DNA from: Triglochin maritima
Taxonomy: Eukaryota; Streptophyta; Magnoliopsida; Alismatales; Juncaginaceae
DNA length: 64,000 nucleotides
Reading direction: 5' to 3'
Assembly: GCA_963682175.1 (NCBI GenBank)
Contig: OY821791.1
Location: 20,674,542-20,738,541 of the forward strand
In this document: in pieces, positions 53,911 through 64,000 of the stretch
Numbering within the stretch: the stretch's first letter is position 1
Layout: each line of letters opens with the position of its first letter
The notes under the pieces: generated by a model
Seen by the model: only the letters and a program-made list of their open reading frames with translations
What the model was told of the DNA's origin: nothing
The model's database searches: none
Position numbers and translations under genes: made by a program

Positions 53911-54622
53911 GGAACATGACACCACGTGGGGCTAGAATACTCATGCGTGGGTGCCCTTCACAAAGAGCACAAGATGAAATGCGAGGTTTATGAATTGGAC
54001 GCAAAGGCGTATCATTCAAAGGATCAAACTGAAAGAGCTTGAACCTCTCAAGAGTTTGGGAAATATGGGGCAACGGAAGAAGAGTTTCTCCCATTGCGGA
54101 GATGAAGTTATGATCGTCAATCCAAACTCTCCAACCAATATGCTGGTGCATCGGAACGAGGTCAAGAACCTCGTTAGGCATGTTCGACACACCAGGCGAA
54201 CAAAAAGTGGGTCTCATACCCAAGCTATCCTCCAAGGAACAGCTAATACCCTCATTGGCAATGAAATTATTTGATGTCCCATCATTTCCAAGGTTATCAG
54301 GAACAATAGTGAGAGGCAAACTCTCATCAGGTCGTATGAGATTAAGGGTACTAGGGAGCTCTTGCTCCACCAAAGGTGAGTCCTTAGGAGGTACAACAAT
54401 AAGATCATGTGGCTCAAGGACCACGGGACAAAAAGGTAAGGCAAAATCCTATGCCGACTCATAATAGAACTGGTCCATGTTATTCTCAGTTGGAATTGAA
54501 TCCTCCACCAAGTGATCGTGAATTGAAACCCCAATTCCCACAGACTGACTAGGAGTTTTTCTTTGAAAGATTGTGCTTTGAATTTGTAGATGTGGTGGTG
54601 GTTCGATATCAAAAGAGGAATC
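53894..54622 (-). pseudogene. Unrecognised ORF with one in-frame stop
   Basis: A minus-strand frame of about 240 codons broken only by a TAG at 54449. N-terminal part: SSFDIEPPPHLQIQSTIFQR and SIHDHLVEDSIPTENNMDQF. C-terminal part: LEPHDLIVVPPKDSPLVEQE, HIGWRVWIDDHNFISAMGET, LLPLPHISQTLERFKLFQFD and SSCALCEGHPRMSILAPRG, with stop at 53894. No domain recognised; no transmembrane segment. It lies between a reverse copia LTR and the reverse gypsy tail, so it may be an internal protein of an unclassified element. The good state of the frame contrasts with its surroundings. Confidence 0.45.
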
Positions 54623-56122
54623 TGTGGGATCGTGTGGGTTATGGGTCCACAATACTAATCACAATTAATCCTAATTACCTACTTGTTTGAACTATCAAAG
54701 ATATGCAACGAAATTAAACTTACAAACAAGCAAGTAAAGACTAGAAATGCAAGCCACGATGGACACGGGGGATTTTTATAGAGGTTCGACACCCCACCCG
54801 GGTCCTAGTCCTCTCTTGCAAGCTCCGCTCAGATCACCGAGCTCTGCTCATGACTTCACTAACCACTCCCCATTCCGGGCTAGGAGAGAACGCCTTTACA
54901 ATCTTCAAGCTCGCGAACAACCCTCGCCAAGCTTGGCTCCACCTCTCACAATCCGAGAGGGATGCTTCGGGCTTTCACCGAAACCTTTACTCTTCTTTGA
55001 CAGCAATAAACTTGAGTGGGACAATCACTCTCTAAACTTGAGCACACTTGAGAAGGATTGGAATTGATCTTAAGTGTGGAAATTGGAGGCTTGGAGTGTT
55101 TGGGATTCTCTCTAATGTATTGGACAAGTATGGAGTGGGAGAGTTGTGTTAAAATGTGTTTTACAACTCTTTATATAGGCATTAGAGAGAATAGATCCGT
55201 TGGGGTTGATTGGGTGAGTGTTGGTGTAGGATACACAAAACAGAAACTCGCAGGACCCAATTCTGAGTTACTTCGGTCGACCGGATCGGTCTGAACAGTC
55301 GACCGTTTGGCAATTTTGAACTCAGTTCGGTCGACCGGTTAGGTAACGGTCCACCGCCCAATGCTTCGACTTAGGTACACTTAAGTGAACGGTCGAACTC
55401 CAAAAAGGGTTCGGTCGACCGATTTGCACCAGGCACTTTCGGGTTGACAAACAACGATCAATTCGGTCGACCGTGCTAAGGTCTAGCGGTCGACCGATTT
55501 TGTCCAGGAGGTTCAGGTTTGTCAAGAGACAGATATTCGGTCGACCAATACATGAAATGTATTTGGGGTATAATTGGTTAATACGAATACGACCGTTGGG
55601 TATAATACGACAAAATAAACGGTCAGAAAAATAAGTTCATACGGTCGACCGAAAGGGCATATACGGTCGACTAAAACCGGGCAGTGAAAACACAAATAGG
55701 ATGAATGATCACTCGGTCGACCGAACGGTCTGTTACGGTCGACTGAATGTGGGCAGACTGTTAGGGTTCAGGTTTAGTATTTTTCGGTCTAAGTTTGGGT
55801 GATCTATTGAAGTCCAAATTATGTGAAATTTCGTGTGTGACTTCCATAAGGAACCTAGTGTGTGTTTAAGTAGTTTTTAGCTCAAGTATGCTCAATTTAC
55901 ACAAGTTCTTAAGACTCAAAGAAAATACAAAATACATGTCTTCATAAGAGCTTGATTACATGTCTTGACATGATTTTCCTTTCTTCCTTGAGTCTTGATC
56001 ACCTGTAGAGGTTAGCACAAAGAAATATATGTGCAATGCAACATGTGTGCTACTCTACATGATCATAATTAAGATTAGGTTGATTAAATCATCAAAACAT
56101 AGATTAAGGCCAAAATCCAACA
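54623..56122 (-). repeat. SIRE-like copia LTR, complete, reverse
   Basis: Plus-strand start TGTGGGATCGTG and end ..CCAAAATCCAACA; on the minus strand TGTTGG .. CCACA, 1500 bp. It is collinear with 2100-3395 and shares its 5' terminus with the LTR at 6230. No PBS follows on the left (GATATCAAA gives only a weak match). Flanks GAATC and TAATA do not match, so this is not a clean solo insertion. Confidence 0.8.
55274..55745. repeat. Paired CGGTCGACCG palindromes in reverse copia LTR
   Basis: Pairs start at 55274/55296, 55390/55412, 55642/55664 and 55714/55736 (22 bp), 55464/55487 (23) and 55328/55347 (19). Several members are exact. Confidence 0.85.
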
Positions 56123-56149
56123 TAATACTCATGTTGACCAGAAAAGTTA

Positions 56150-56889
56150 CTCTCCTCACGTTCACGTAATTGCTGCGTCATTTGACTCACTTGCAGTGTC
56201 ATATTTTATATGGACTGTTGAGTGGGTTCCATAAACGTAAGGAAAGTTTGTTTCAAGGAATCAGGTATGCAGTCAACTATGAGGTCCAAGTCAGAATTTG
56301 AGAAATTTTGGGGTTGGGTGTTGATGGGCTGAGAATGAGTCCAATGATTTGGAGTGGGGTGTTGGTAGACGTCTGGGTATGCGGGAGGAGGATACTGGGG
56401 TGGAAATGATGTATAAGAATTTGAATAAGAATTGTCTCCCCACGAATCCATCCCTATCGGGTTGTACGCGGAGGCGTAATGGTCATAATGAGCATTTTGG
56501 TAAAATGTGTGCTCATACTCAGGCTCAGGGGTAACATAAGGACATTCCCCGATAACATGACCACTCAACCCACAACAGTCACACGGTACGGCTGCTGGAG
56601 CCACCGGTGCACTCATGTCATCTACCACATACATGAAAAAGGCCAAAGGTTCTTGTAACGTCTCAGTTTGATGACCAACATATGATCCAACGTAACTAGA
56701 TGGTGGGCTAGCAGTCGGTGCCTCTCTCATATTACCCCAATATGAATAATGCTCAGTCACACAATTAAGATTATCCCAACCATACGGGGTGTTTGTCTAA
56801 GGTACCCCAGGATGCATGGGTCGGGAGTACCAGGGCGAATTGTCCTGGCCCCAACAATGATATGGATGGTCGCCCATGTAACCATCCAT
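56150..56889 (-). pseudogene. Gypsy gag derivative lacking the gag core, with zinc knuckle
   Basis: Minus-strand frame from ATG 56889 (DGYMGDHPYHCWGQDNSPW), a stop near 56800, then open from 56760 to 56206. It has a Tyr/Pro-rich composition, a CCHC knuckle CDCCGLSGHVIGEC (about 56541-56583) and ends with LKQTFLTFMEPTQQSI; the next frame segment VSQMTQQLREREE resembles VSQLADQLHECEK of the gag at 36330. Its upstream leader matches that element too, with the family start ATG as TTG at about 56945. The central retrotransposon gag core is absent. So it is an internally deleted, perhaps non-autonomous, gypsy derivative. Left end lost at the copia LTR (56122). Confidence 0.65.
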
Positions 56890-57407
56890 CTCAACACAAA
56901 ACTCTCCACTCGACCACTCTCACCACCACGAGGCTAAGCTCGCAAAAAGTGCTCGACTCGACCCTAAAACGCTAATAGAGAGTGTAAAGAGGAGGAGACT
57001 ATAACGTAGAAGAAGGTGAGAAGAAGATGACTTAGAGGAGAAGGGAAGAATCCCTAAAGCTAGCATGGGTAAAGGGTGAAGGTAGAAGACTAACTAGCAA
57101 GCGCGGCTCAAATAATGTAAGGCAATGGGTCCTTCGGCTAGACGACGCCTAACTTCGAGGTCACTAGCCTCGACACGCCTCACCTCCCTACAATGAAGAC
57201 CACAATGCCCAGCAAGTGATACCAGATATGGAGATCCAGTACCTCCTACTATCGACAAGGAAAGCAACGCCGATTAGGCCATGACGGTCTCAACTAGATT
57301 ACTCTCCTAGTGCGTCCAAAATCCTAGGGCCAATGTCTACTTTCTTTTAGTTAAGGCTTGATTAGAAGTGATTTTTGGGGTGAATCAAAGGGTGATGAAA
57401 TTCCCCA
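56890..57407 (-). other. Gypsy leader, reverse, PBS side deleted
   Basis: It is collinear in reverse with the right half of the leader at 34260-36329 (CTAGTCTCGACACGCCTCACC.., GATCTCCAGATC-type and TTCCCTCC segments). It shows the uninterrupted site into which the solo LTR at 34797 inserted in the other copy. Between GGGGAATTTC and the LTR the palindrome pair and PBS are missing. Confidence 0.75.
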
Positions 57408-58580
57408 CAAACTAAACTAAGCAACTAATGAAAGGAGATAAAAATGAGGAATGGAAAACCCCTAAGGGGTGGAGTGTGTGTGTGCACATGAAATAAGTTT
57501 GGTGAATGCATACAATAAGCTCAAGTGTGGTGAGTGTTTGTTAATGCATAAGAAGTACCTCATGGCAAGACCTATCATTTACAACACTAACCTAGGTCAT
57601 TAATATGAGCAATGCAAGGTTGTTATTAAGAACATAACGAGCATGGAGTGTACCTAACTATGGCAGAAACCATCAAGTAAATTTCTTATTAATTCAAGCA
57701 AGCATACTAATATCTCTCACAAACAATAATATCTAGCATTCATACCACCTACATAACATGTACATACATCTACTCCACCCCCAAAGGGGATGGAACTACT
57801 CACTAATCATTACACTACCTACATTAACAAAATGAAACATTATACTGAAATGAAATTAACCTAAGAAAGCAAGAAATATTAAAGAAGCTTAAAAGGAAAG
57901 GAAAGACTAAACAAGCATGCACAAATTAAAAGACAAGATAAAAAGAAACTAGAACAATTATTTTATTAACAATGACTCACATTGAAGGTAGCATTCTTCT
58001 CCACCTTGAGTTTTGCTTCAAGGCTTACTCCTTAGTAGAGAGAATGCCACCAAACAATGGGTAGTTTACAATAGAAGGTGAAGAGTTCTATTTATAGCCA
58101 TAGGAAAAGGTAATCTGGGTCAATCCTGCGATGTGGGACTAAACAAATACCAAAAATAGCCTAAACATCCTCTAATACACGCGCTCCAGAAGTTTCATCA
58201 GATCCAGGAAGATCCGGACCGCCAATTGGCGGTCTAGAGGATCCAGATCGAGTTGAAATTTGTTTTGGGCCTGTCTTGATATATTTGTTGGTCTTGGATG
58301 CATCTACTTCGCTTGTTGGAGCTCCGACCCGAATCGAATTGCCAAAATACTCCCCATGATGGTGTGGAGTTTCCTGTTTTGCTCTTAGGTCCTTCGGTCT
58401 TACGTTCAGGACCTTCTCCCTTGCATCTTAGTCCCCAGGTCTCACAATTAAGTCTTTTTCCTACTTTTGAGTCCTTTCATGGCTCTTCTCTTCAAACCTC
58501 TTTATTTCTGAAATTCCAACATAAAACTCGTCACGTAGACTTGCTTAGGTGTAAGATAATGGATATAAGATACAAATATG
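57408..58580 (-). repeat. Gypsy LTR, reverse, both ends truncated
   Basis: It matches the gypsy LTR family in reverse: CCCCTAAGGGG block near 57460, 'CTCCACCCCCAAAGGGGATG' near 57774, TATA box (reverse) at 58089-58096, one palindrome at about 58217-58234, and U3 up to GGATATAAGATACAAATATG. The last ~20 bases with the TGATTGA terminus are missing; LINE E starts at 58581. Confidence 0.85.
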
Positions 58581-59496
58581 GCATCCCCCTCAGAGGAGAG
58601 GGGGATGCACCCTTGGCTCCACTTATTTTGTCAACTTGAGAGGGGGACACCACTCAGCCCATGCTAAGTGGAAAGGAGGGGAGCAAACACAAACCAACCA
58701 GCTGCAGTGTGGCATGTGGAAAGGAAGCTCACTTGTGTGTGCCCAAGGGAGTGGTGTCCAATGCTAGTGAGAAAGTTGCGTTGAGCCAAAGTGAACCAAA
58801 TACTAGCTAGATGTCTCCAAAGAGGGTGGTGCGTGAACCTCGAACGGCCAGCTTGGATGCATGAATAATCCGAAGTGAAGGGACTCAAAATCGGGGTACT
58901 TTGAGATCCTAGCGGGTCTAGTGAACGTTAAAGTGATGATGCCGGAACAACTCTACCGTAGGAAACTGATGTGGAGGGACGTGGTGTGGAGTACCAAACG
59001 CCCTTGATGACTACTATCAAGAATTCGGAGACAACCCAACGTGTTTCGTTGAGATTGGAGCAACAAAAAGCTAACCGAGGATGCAAGGGGACCCGATCCC
59101 CTATTCCAAAACCATTATTATCCTAACGTGGAACGTACGTGGTGCAAACCCTCCCGGTCGTGCACATATGATAAGGGGAAGGATAAAAGAGGCCAAAGCT
59201 GACATCGTATACCTCGTAGAGCATAAGGTACTGGAAAAGAAACTCGAGCATTACCTGAAAGCAATTTGGACACATAATTGGGTAGAAAATAGCATGTTAG
59301 TGGATTCGGGACAGATCCTTGTGATGTGGAATGAACAACAAGCTGACCTTCAAGTCACCCTTGAAACACCACAACTACTACACCAGGAGGGGCTTGACCA
59401 AGGAAGTGGGAAATTAGTGGCAATTACGGCCATTTACGGAGCAAATGAGCACATGGAGCGGCGCAAGTTGTGGGCAGACCTTGAACAAGTTGGGGA
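58581..59496 (+). pseudogene. LINE E: ORF1 tail and start of ORF2 endonuclease
   Basis: The first 500 bp hold the ORF1/ORF2 linker (VPKGVVSNAS.., SPKRVVREPRTASLDA; compare SPKRVVREVEG in LINE A). ORF2 is open from 59081: IIILTWNVRGANPPGRAHMI, RGRIKEAKADIVYLVEHKVL, DSGQILVMWNEQQADLQVTL and YGANEHMERRKLWADLEQV. This is the N-terminal third of the EEP domain, with the motif Asn and Glu kept. The frame is intact up to 59496, where the GA-rich repeat replaces it; the stop at 59515 lies in the repeat. Confidence 0.8.
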
Positions 59497-60795
59497 GATA
59501 GAGAAGGGAGAGTAGAGAGAGAAGTGAGAGAGGACAGGGAAAAGAGGAGAATGAGAGAGTAGAAGAAGAGAGAAGGAGAGAGGTATAAGGACAAGGAGAG
59601 AGGGAACCAGCGAGAAGGAGAAGAGAAAGTGGATAAGAGGGAGAACGAGAGACAATGAGAAAAGGAGAAGTGAGAGAATGTGAGAATGGGAGGGGGATAA
59701 GAAGATTAGGGATAAGTGGGAGATAGAGATGTAGAAAGAGGAGCGGAAAGATAAGAGGGGACATAAGAAGGGGGAGATGGAGAGAGAGGTAAGGGAATGA
59801 GATGACGTGATAAAGAAGGGCAGGTGAAATAAAAAGGAGACAAGAGAGGGAACGAGAGGAATAGGAGGAGGAGAGAGAGAGAGAAGGAGAGGAAGAGAGG
59901 GGGAGAGAGGGAGAAGGACAAGAGGGAGGAGAGGAGAGGGGACAGAGTGATATGAGGACAGATAGGAGGAGGAGGAAGACGTAGAGAGAGAGCAAAGTAA
60001 AGGAAGATAGGGAGAAGAGAGAAGAAAGAGAGAAGAAGGTTAGAGGAGGAGAGATTGAACGAGAGAGGAAGTAGAGGAGAGGAGGGAATAGGTAAAGGAA
60101 CGAGATAGAGAAGGGAGGGTAGAGGTAGAGAATGAGAGCGAGTAGGGGCAAGAGAGTTAGAGGAGGAGAGATGAAACGAGAGAGGAGGAGAGAAAATGGA
60201 GGTGTGAATGATAAAATAGAGATAAGAGAAGATGATAGGAGAGAGAAGGAGAAGGAGAAGGGGAGACGAGAAGGGAGAGAGAGAATGAGAAGAGGAACAA
60301 GGAAGGGAAGGAGGAGATAGAGACAGAAGGTGTTCCTGCTCCTTATCATCTTCACGCTCCTCCTCTCCCTCCCTTCTCTTTATCTTCTCTCTTCTTCTTC
60401 TTATTCTACTACTCCCCCTCTCACTATTCCTTCTCTCCTTGTAAGGATAACGCGAGAAGGAGAGGGTAAGAGGGAGATATAAAAGCAGAAGAGGGAAGAG
60501 GAGAGAGAGAGGGAAAGAGGGAAGAGAGAGAAGAAGAAGAGAGAAGGAGAATAGGGAAGGGGAGAGGAAACGAGATAAAAGGAGATAGAGAAAGAGAGGG
60601 AAGATAGAGAAGGGAGAGTAGAGAGACAAGGGAGAGAGGAGATGGAAAAAAAGAGAAGCGAGCGAGATAAGGAGATGGAGAGAGTAGAAGGAGAGAGAAG
60701 GAGAGAGGTAGAAGGACAAGGAGAGAGGGAACGAGTGAGAAGGAGAAGAGAAAGTGGATAAGAGGGAGAACAAGAGAGAATGAGAAAAGGAGAAG
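59497..60795. repeat. GA-rich dispersed repeat with strand switch
   Basis: Purine-rich on the plus strand from 59497 to about 60332, then a short pyrimidine-rich part (60333-60441), then purine-rich again (60455-60795). The switch CCTTCTCTCCTTGTAAGGA at about 60431-60449 equals the one at 17479. Segments are repeated within the tract (GAACCAGCGAGAAGGAGAAG at about 59606 and GAACGAGTGAGAAGGAGAAG at about 60729, each followed by the same run). Confidence 0.85.
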
Positions 60796-62255
60796 TGATC
60801 GACATCATATCAAACATATATTTGTGTCTAATATCCTCTATTTTTAACCTAATCAATGTTACACAACGACTTTTATGTTTAAATTTCATGAATAAAACAA
60901 GTGAGAAGAAGAGACACAAAAAGGACCTAAGAGCAAGAGAAAGGACTGAATTACAAGATTTATGGACTAAAATGCAAGAGGGAAGGACCCGAGTGTAAAC
61001 CAAAAGGACCAATTAGAAAATCAAGAAACTCCACAACATCATAAGGGATATTTTGGCAATTAGATTCGGGCCGACACTCAAACACCCGATCCGAGTGCAT
61101 CACACGTAATAAATTGAAGCATTGAAAAAGATATACAAATGTGGAGTGAATCAAACAAAAAGTCACCACCAATTGGAGGCCCATTATGGTCCCATTTCCA
61201 TTTGGCTTCATGTGGTTGTTTATTATTTTTGTTTATCCATTTATAGTAGTTTCATTACTCCCACACCGGGGGATTGTCCTAAGTTACATTTTTCTATGAC
61301 TATAAATAGAGCTCTTCCTCCTCCTTTGTGTTTACCCATTACTTAGTGGCCAATCCCTCTACATAGAGTCAAGACTTTAAGCAAAAACTCAAGTAGGAAG
61401 ATGCTACTTGTAATGTGAGTCATTTAATAAAAGAAATTTTGCTAGTTTAATGTTGTCTCTTTAATCTTCTTGCATGCTTAGCTTAATTTCGTTTCATTAA
61501 TCTTAGTAGACTTAGTTAACATGTTTTCCTCTCTCAACATAATAGTTATCTTAATGATTAGTGAGTAGTTCCACCGCCCTTTGGGGGGTGGAGATGATGT
61601 ACATTTATGTTTTGAAGGTTTGATGTATTGATGAATTTTTGATTGTGTAGACCTGCATTTTTGTATGCTCATTAGGGGTGTTTTAGTTATCTACATGTTG
61701 GGTGATTTTTTATGGCTTTTGCCTTAAGATTTAGACACTTCCTATGCTTAGTTTCCTCATGTTTATTGACTGAAATTTCATATTGAATATGCTACATGTT
61801 GGTTAAGTGTTTGTATTTGTCTAATCTTATGATAATCAGATAGTAATTGCCGACACATTGTGTGAATGGATTGATAGGTTTTGCCACATCTTTAGACACT
61901 TTCTATGCATGAAAACACACACATGACACATACACATACATGCTTATATGCGTCATTCATCACTTATTTCACTTCATATGTGCACACAATCCACCCCTTA
62001 GGGGGGTTTTCTTCCTGAATTCCAATCTATTTGTTAGCTTTTTAGTTTAGTTTAAATCAATTGTTAGTTGATTTCATTTGCATTTGTTACTTACTAGTTT
62101 AGTGTAATTTAGCTTAGCATAATCAAATCTCTTTCCCCTTTTTTCGCCACTTGATTTTGGACAAACCAGAGACTACTCACCTCCCCGTGGATCGACCTGT
62201 ACTTGCCACCACTCCATCGCGGTCATGTACTTGCGATTATTAAAACATTTAAACA
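60796..62255 (+). repeat. Gypsy LTR (diverged copy)
   Basis: It starts TGATCGACATCATATCAAAC and ends ..AAAACATTTAAACA before a degenerate PBS; 1460 bp. The TATA box TATAAATA is at 61301-61308. The 18-bp palindrome region of U3 is absent (replaced by CACCACCAATTGGAGG near 61160). It starts exactly at the end of a GA-rich tract. Confidence 0.85.
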
Positions 62256-62261
62256 AGATTT

Positions 62262-62281
62262 TTTCACCGTTTCCGGGGAGA
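62262..62281 (+). promoter_or_regulatory. Degenerate tRNA-Asp-type primer-binding site
   Basis: TTTTCACCGTTTCCGGGGAG corresponds in position to the PBS of the other copies (TGGCGCCGTTGCCGGGGA), with several changes. Confidence 0.6.
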
Positions 62282-62952
62282 TGCTCGATCTAGACTCTCG
62301 TTTGGACGATTTGAGTGGATTTAATCTTTTATTTGTAGTTGTTCTTTGTTGTAGGAGGTTTTTATGATCAAGGGAAGGCACCAGAAGAAGTTTGGAGACA
62401 AACAGACTGCCAATCATCGGTGGTGGACCGCCAACTGGCGGCCTGGTTAGCTTAGTTTGCTCCATTCTTTTTTCTGGTTACAATATAGAGGTCGGGAGTT
62501 CAATTTGGCATGCTTTGACTTGTAGTTTTCCCCCGGATCAATAATCAATCCCCTTTTAATCAACTTGGAACCTAAAATCCAAGCAAAATACTAGGCATTC
62601 TTGCTTGTTTAGGTCATGCATCGTATACTTGACTTAGTCACGTAGTTTGTCTTTTGTTTTAGCTTTACTTTTAATTGTTGAGCGTGGGCGTGAGGTACGC
62701 ATTTCCTACTCTCATTCATGCATTTGGTATGACCATGCATTAGTTAGTAGGAATTGCATTGCAACAAGTGTGAGTTGAGGGTTTGTTTGGAGAGTTGATT
62801 TCTAGATTAGGACTCCAAAATGCTACTAACAAGGGGTTGTCCTATATAAGATAAGGTGGGGGATTTCATCGCTATTTCCTTTGCCCCAAAAATCACACTA
62901 ATCAAGAGCCTAATTTTAAAATCAAATTGACATTGGCCCCTAAGGATCTCAG
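62282..62952 (+). other. Gypsy leader, truncated
   Basis: It is collinear with 22143-22830. Palindrome variants start at 62405 and 62426 (21 bp apart). It stops at CCCCTAAGGATCTC, where a GA-rich tract begins. Confidence 0.8.
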
Positions 62953-64000
62953 GAAGGGAACGAGATAGAGAAGAGAGGGTAGAGGTAGAGTATCAGAGCG
63001 AGTAGGAGTGATAGAGATAGAGGAGGAGAGACAAAATAAGAGAGGAGGGGAGCGATAAGGAGAAAGAGAGGGTAAGAGGACAGAGGCGGAAGAGAGAAAA
63101 GAAGAGAGAAGGAAGAGGGAGAGAGAAGGACAATAGGGAAGGGGAGAGGAAATGATAGAAGAGGAGATAGAGAAGGAGAGGGGAGATAGTGAAGGGAGAG
63201 TAGAGAGAGAAGGGAGAGAGGAGAGGGGAAACAGGAGAAGCGAGTGACATAAGGAAAGGGAGAGAGTAGAAGAAGAGAGAAGGAGAGACATCGAAGGACA
63301 AGGAGAGAGGGAACGAGAGAGAAGGAGAAGAGAAGGTGGATAAGAGGGAGAACGAGAGAGAATAAGAAAAGGAGAAGCAAGAAAATGTGAGAAGAGGAGA
63401 GAAAGAAAGGGAGAGAGGGATAACAGGGAGAGGGCGGGGAGAAGAAGGACAGGGGGAGAAGAAGGAGAGGAAGAGAAAGAGAAGAGGGAAGAGGAGGGGA
63501 GAGGTAGGCAAGAAGAGAGAGAGAGAGAGAGAAGAAAAGAGAGAGGGGAAAGGAGAGAGAAGCGAGACAGAGAACAAGAACGAGAGATAAAGAAGGGAGA
63601 GTGGAGAAAAGAGGTTAAGAAGACTAGAGAGAGAAAGAAGAGGAGAGAGGAGGAGAGAGGGAGAGAAAGGAAAGAGGATAAAGAAGGGAAGGGAGAGAAA
63701 CAGAGAAACGAGAGTGGTAATGGGAGAAGGAGAGAGGACGGAGGAGAATGCAGAGAGAGAAAGGAAGTAGAAGCAAGAGGGAGAAGGGAGAAGAGATAGG
63801 GGGAGAATGACTGTGATAGAAGGAGAGACAATGAGAGGCAGAGAGAGAGGAGGATATGAAGAGGGAGAAGAAGAAGAAGAGAGAATGATAAGGAGAGAAA
63901 AGGGAGAGAGGGATAAAAAGGAAGGGAGAGGAGAAGGAGAGGGAATATGAGGGAGATAGAGAAGTTGAGAGAGAGAAAAGGAGAAGAGGGGAGGTCGGTA
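62953..64000. repeat. GA-rich dispersed repeat, running off the window
   Basis: Purine-rich on the plus strand. Its blocks match the other tracts: GGGAACGAGATAGAGAAG (62957; also about 60095), GAGAGAATAAGAAAAGGAGA (63355; also 44271 and 59656) and GGAATATGAGGGAGATAGAG (63944; also 27539 and 45022). Block order is partly the same as in the 44271-45602 tract. Its right end is outside the window. Confidence 0.85.

Noticed and set aside
54600..54622. PBS next to the reverse LTR at 54623
   Set aside because: GATATCAAA only weakly resembles the reverse of TGGTATCAGAGC, and the adjoining sequence reads as part of the unrecognised ORF.

Overview
This window looks like plant nuclear heterochromatin. 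The eukaryotic cues are Ty1/copia and Ty3/gypsy LTR retrotransposons with plant-type primer-binding sites, plant L1-type LINEs with a DUF4283-like ORF1, and a plant 'transposon protein' domain behind a SIRE-like element. I see no host gene, rRNA, tRNA gene or CRISPR array I would defend. Almost every coding stretch is a decayed fragment of a mobile element. The species cannot be named from sequence alone.

Layout. 1-3395: a copia LTR end, reverse fragments of a gypsy LTR, then a reverse SIRE-like copia fragment (gag, PBS, 5' LTR). 3396-6229: a truncated gypsy LTR, a GC-rich unclassified block with a 36-bp minisatellite, and a gypsy tail copy. 6230-15275: a forward SIRE-like copia element (5' LTR, gag, protease, integrase, RT, RNase H, extra 3' ORF) that has lost its 3' LTR. 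15437-20981: two head-to-head LINEs around a purine-rich block. 20982-23003: gypsy LTR plus leader. 23004-27378: the best-preserved LINE (nearly complete ORF2). 27379-32312 and 42766-44270: further LINEs, one split by a gypsy element (32313-42765) that itself carries a reverse solo LTR with a perfect target-site duplication. 44271-53538: a purine-rich repeat split by a complete two-LTR copia element on the minus strand. 53539-58580: a gypsy tail copy, an unrecognised ORF, a reverse SIRE-like LTR, and a reverse gypsy derivative. 58581-64000: LINE fragment, purine-rich repeat, gypsy LTR plus leader, purine-rich repeat.

The most unusual signals are non-coding. (a) At least three copia LTR types, and the region behind pol in one element, carry 10-bp palindromes (consensus CGGTCGACCG) in pairs whose starts are nearly always 22 bp apart. 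Pairs recur every 62-63 or 72-74 bp, while the 12-bp spacers are unrelated in sequence. (b) The gypsy family carries a different 18-bp palindrome (consensus GACCGCCAATTGGCGGTC), often paired at exactly 21 bp, both in the LTR upstream of the TATA box and again in the leader just after the PBS. (c) GA-rich tracts of 0.1-1.3 kb are homologous to each other, so they form a dispersed repeat family; they sit at LINE 5' ends and at element break points. (d) A small ORF antisense to the gypsy tail is recognisable in three copies.

The insertion history can be read as nested layers: LINE, then gypsy, then solo LTR; and purine repeat, then copia. All coordinates of degenerate element borders are estimates by eye unless a motif (TG..CA end, PBS, duplication) fixes them.
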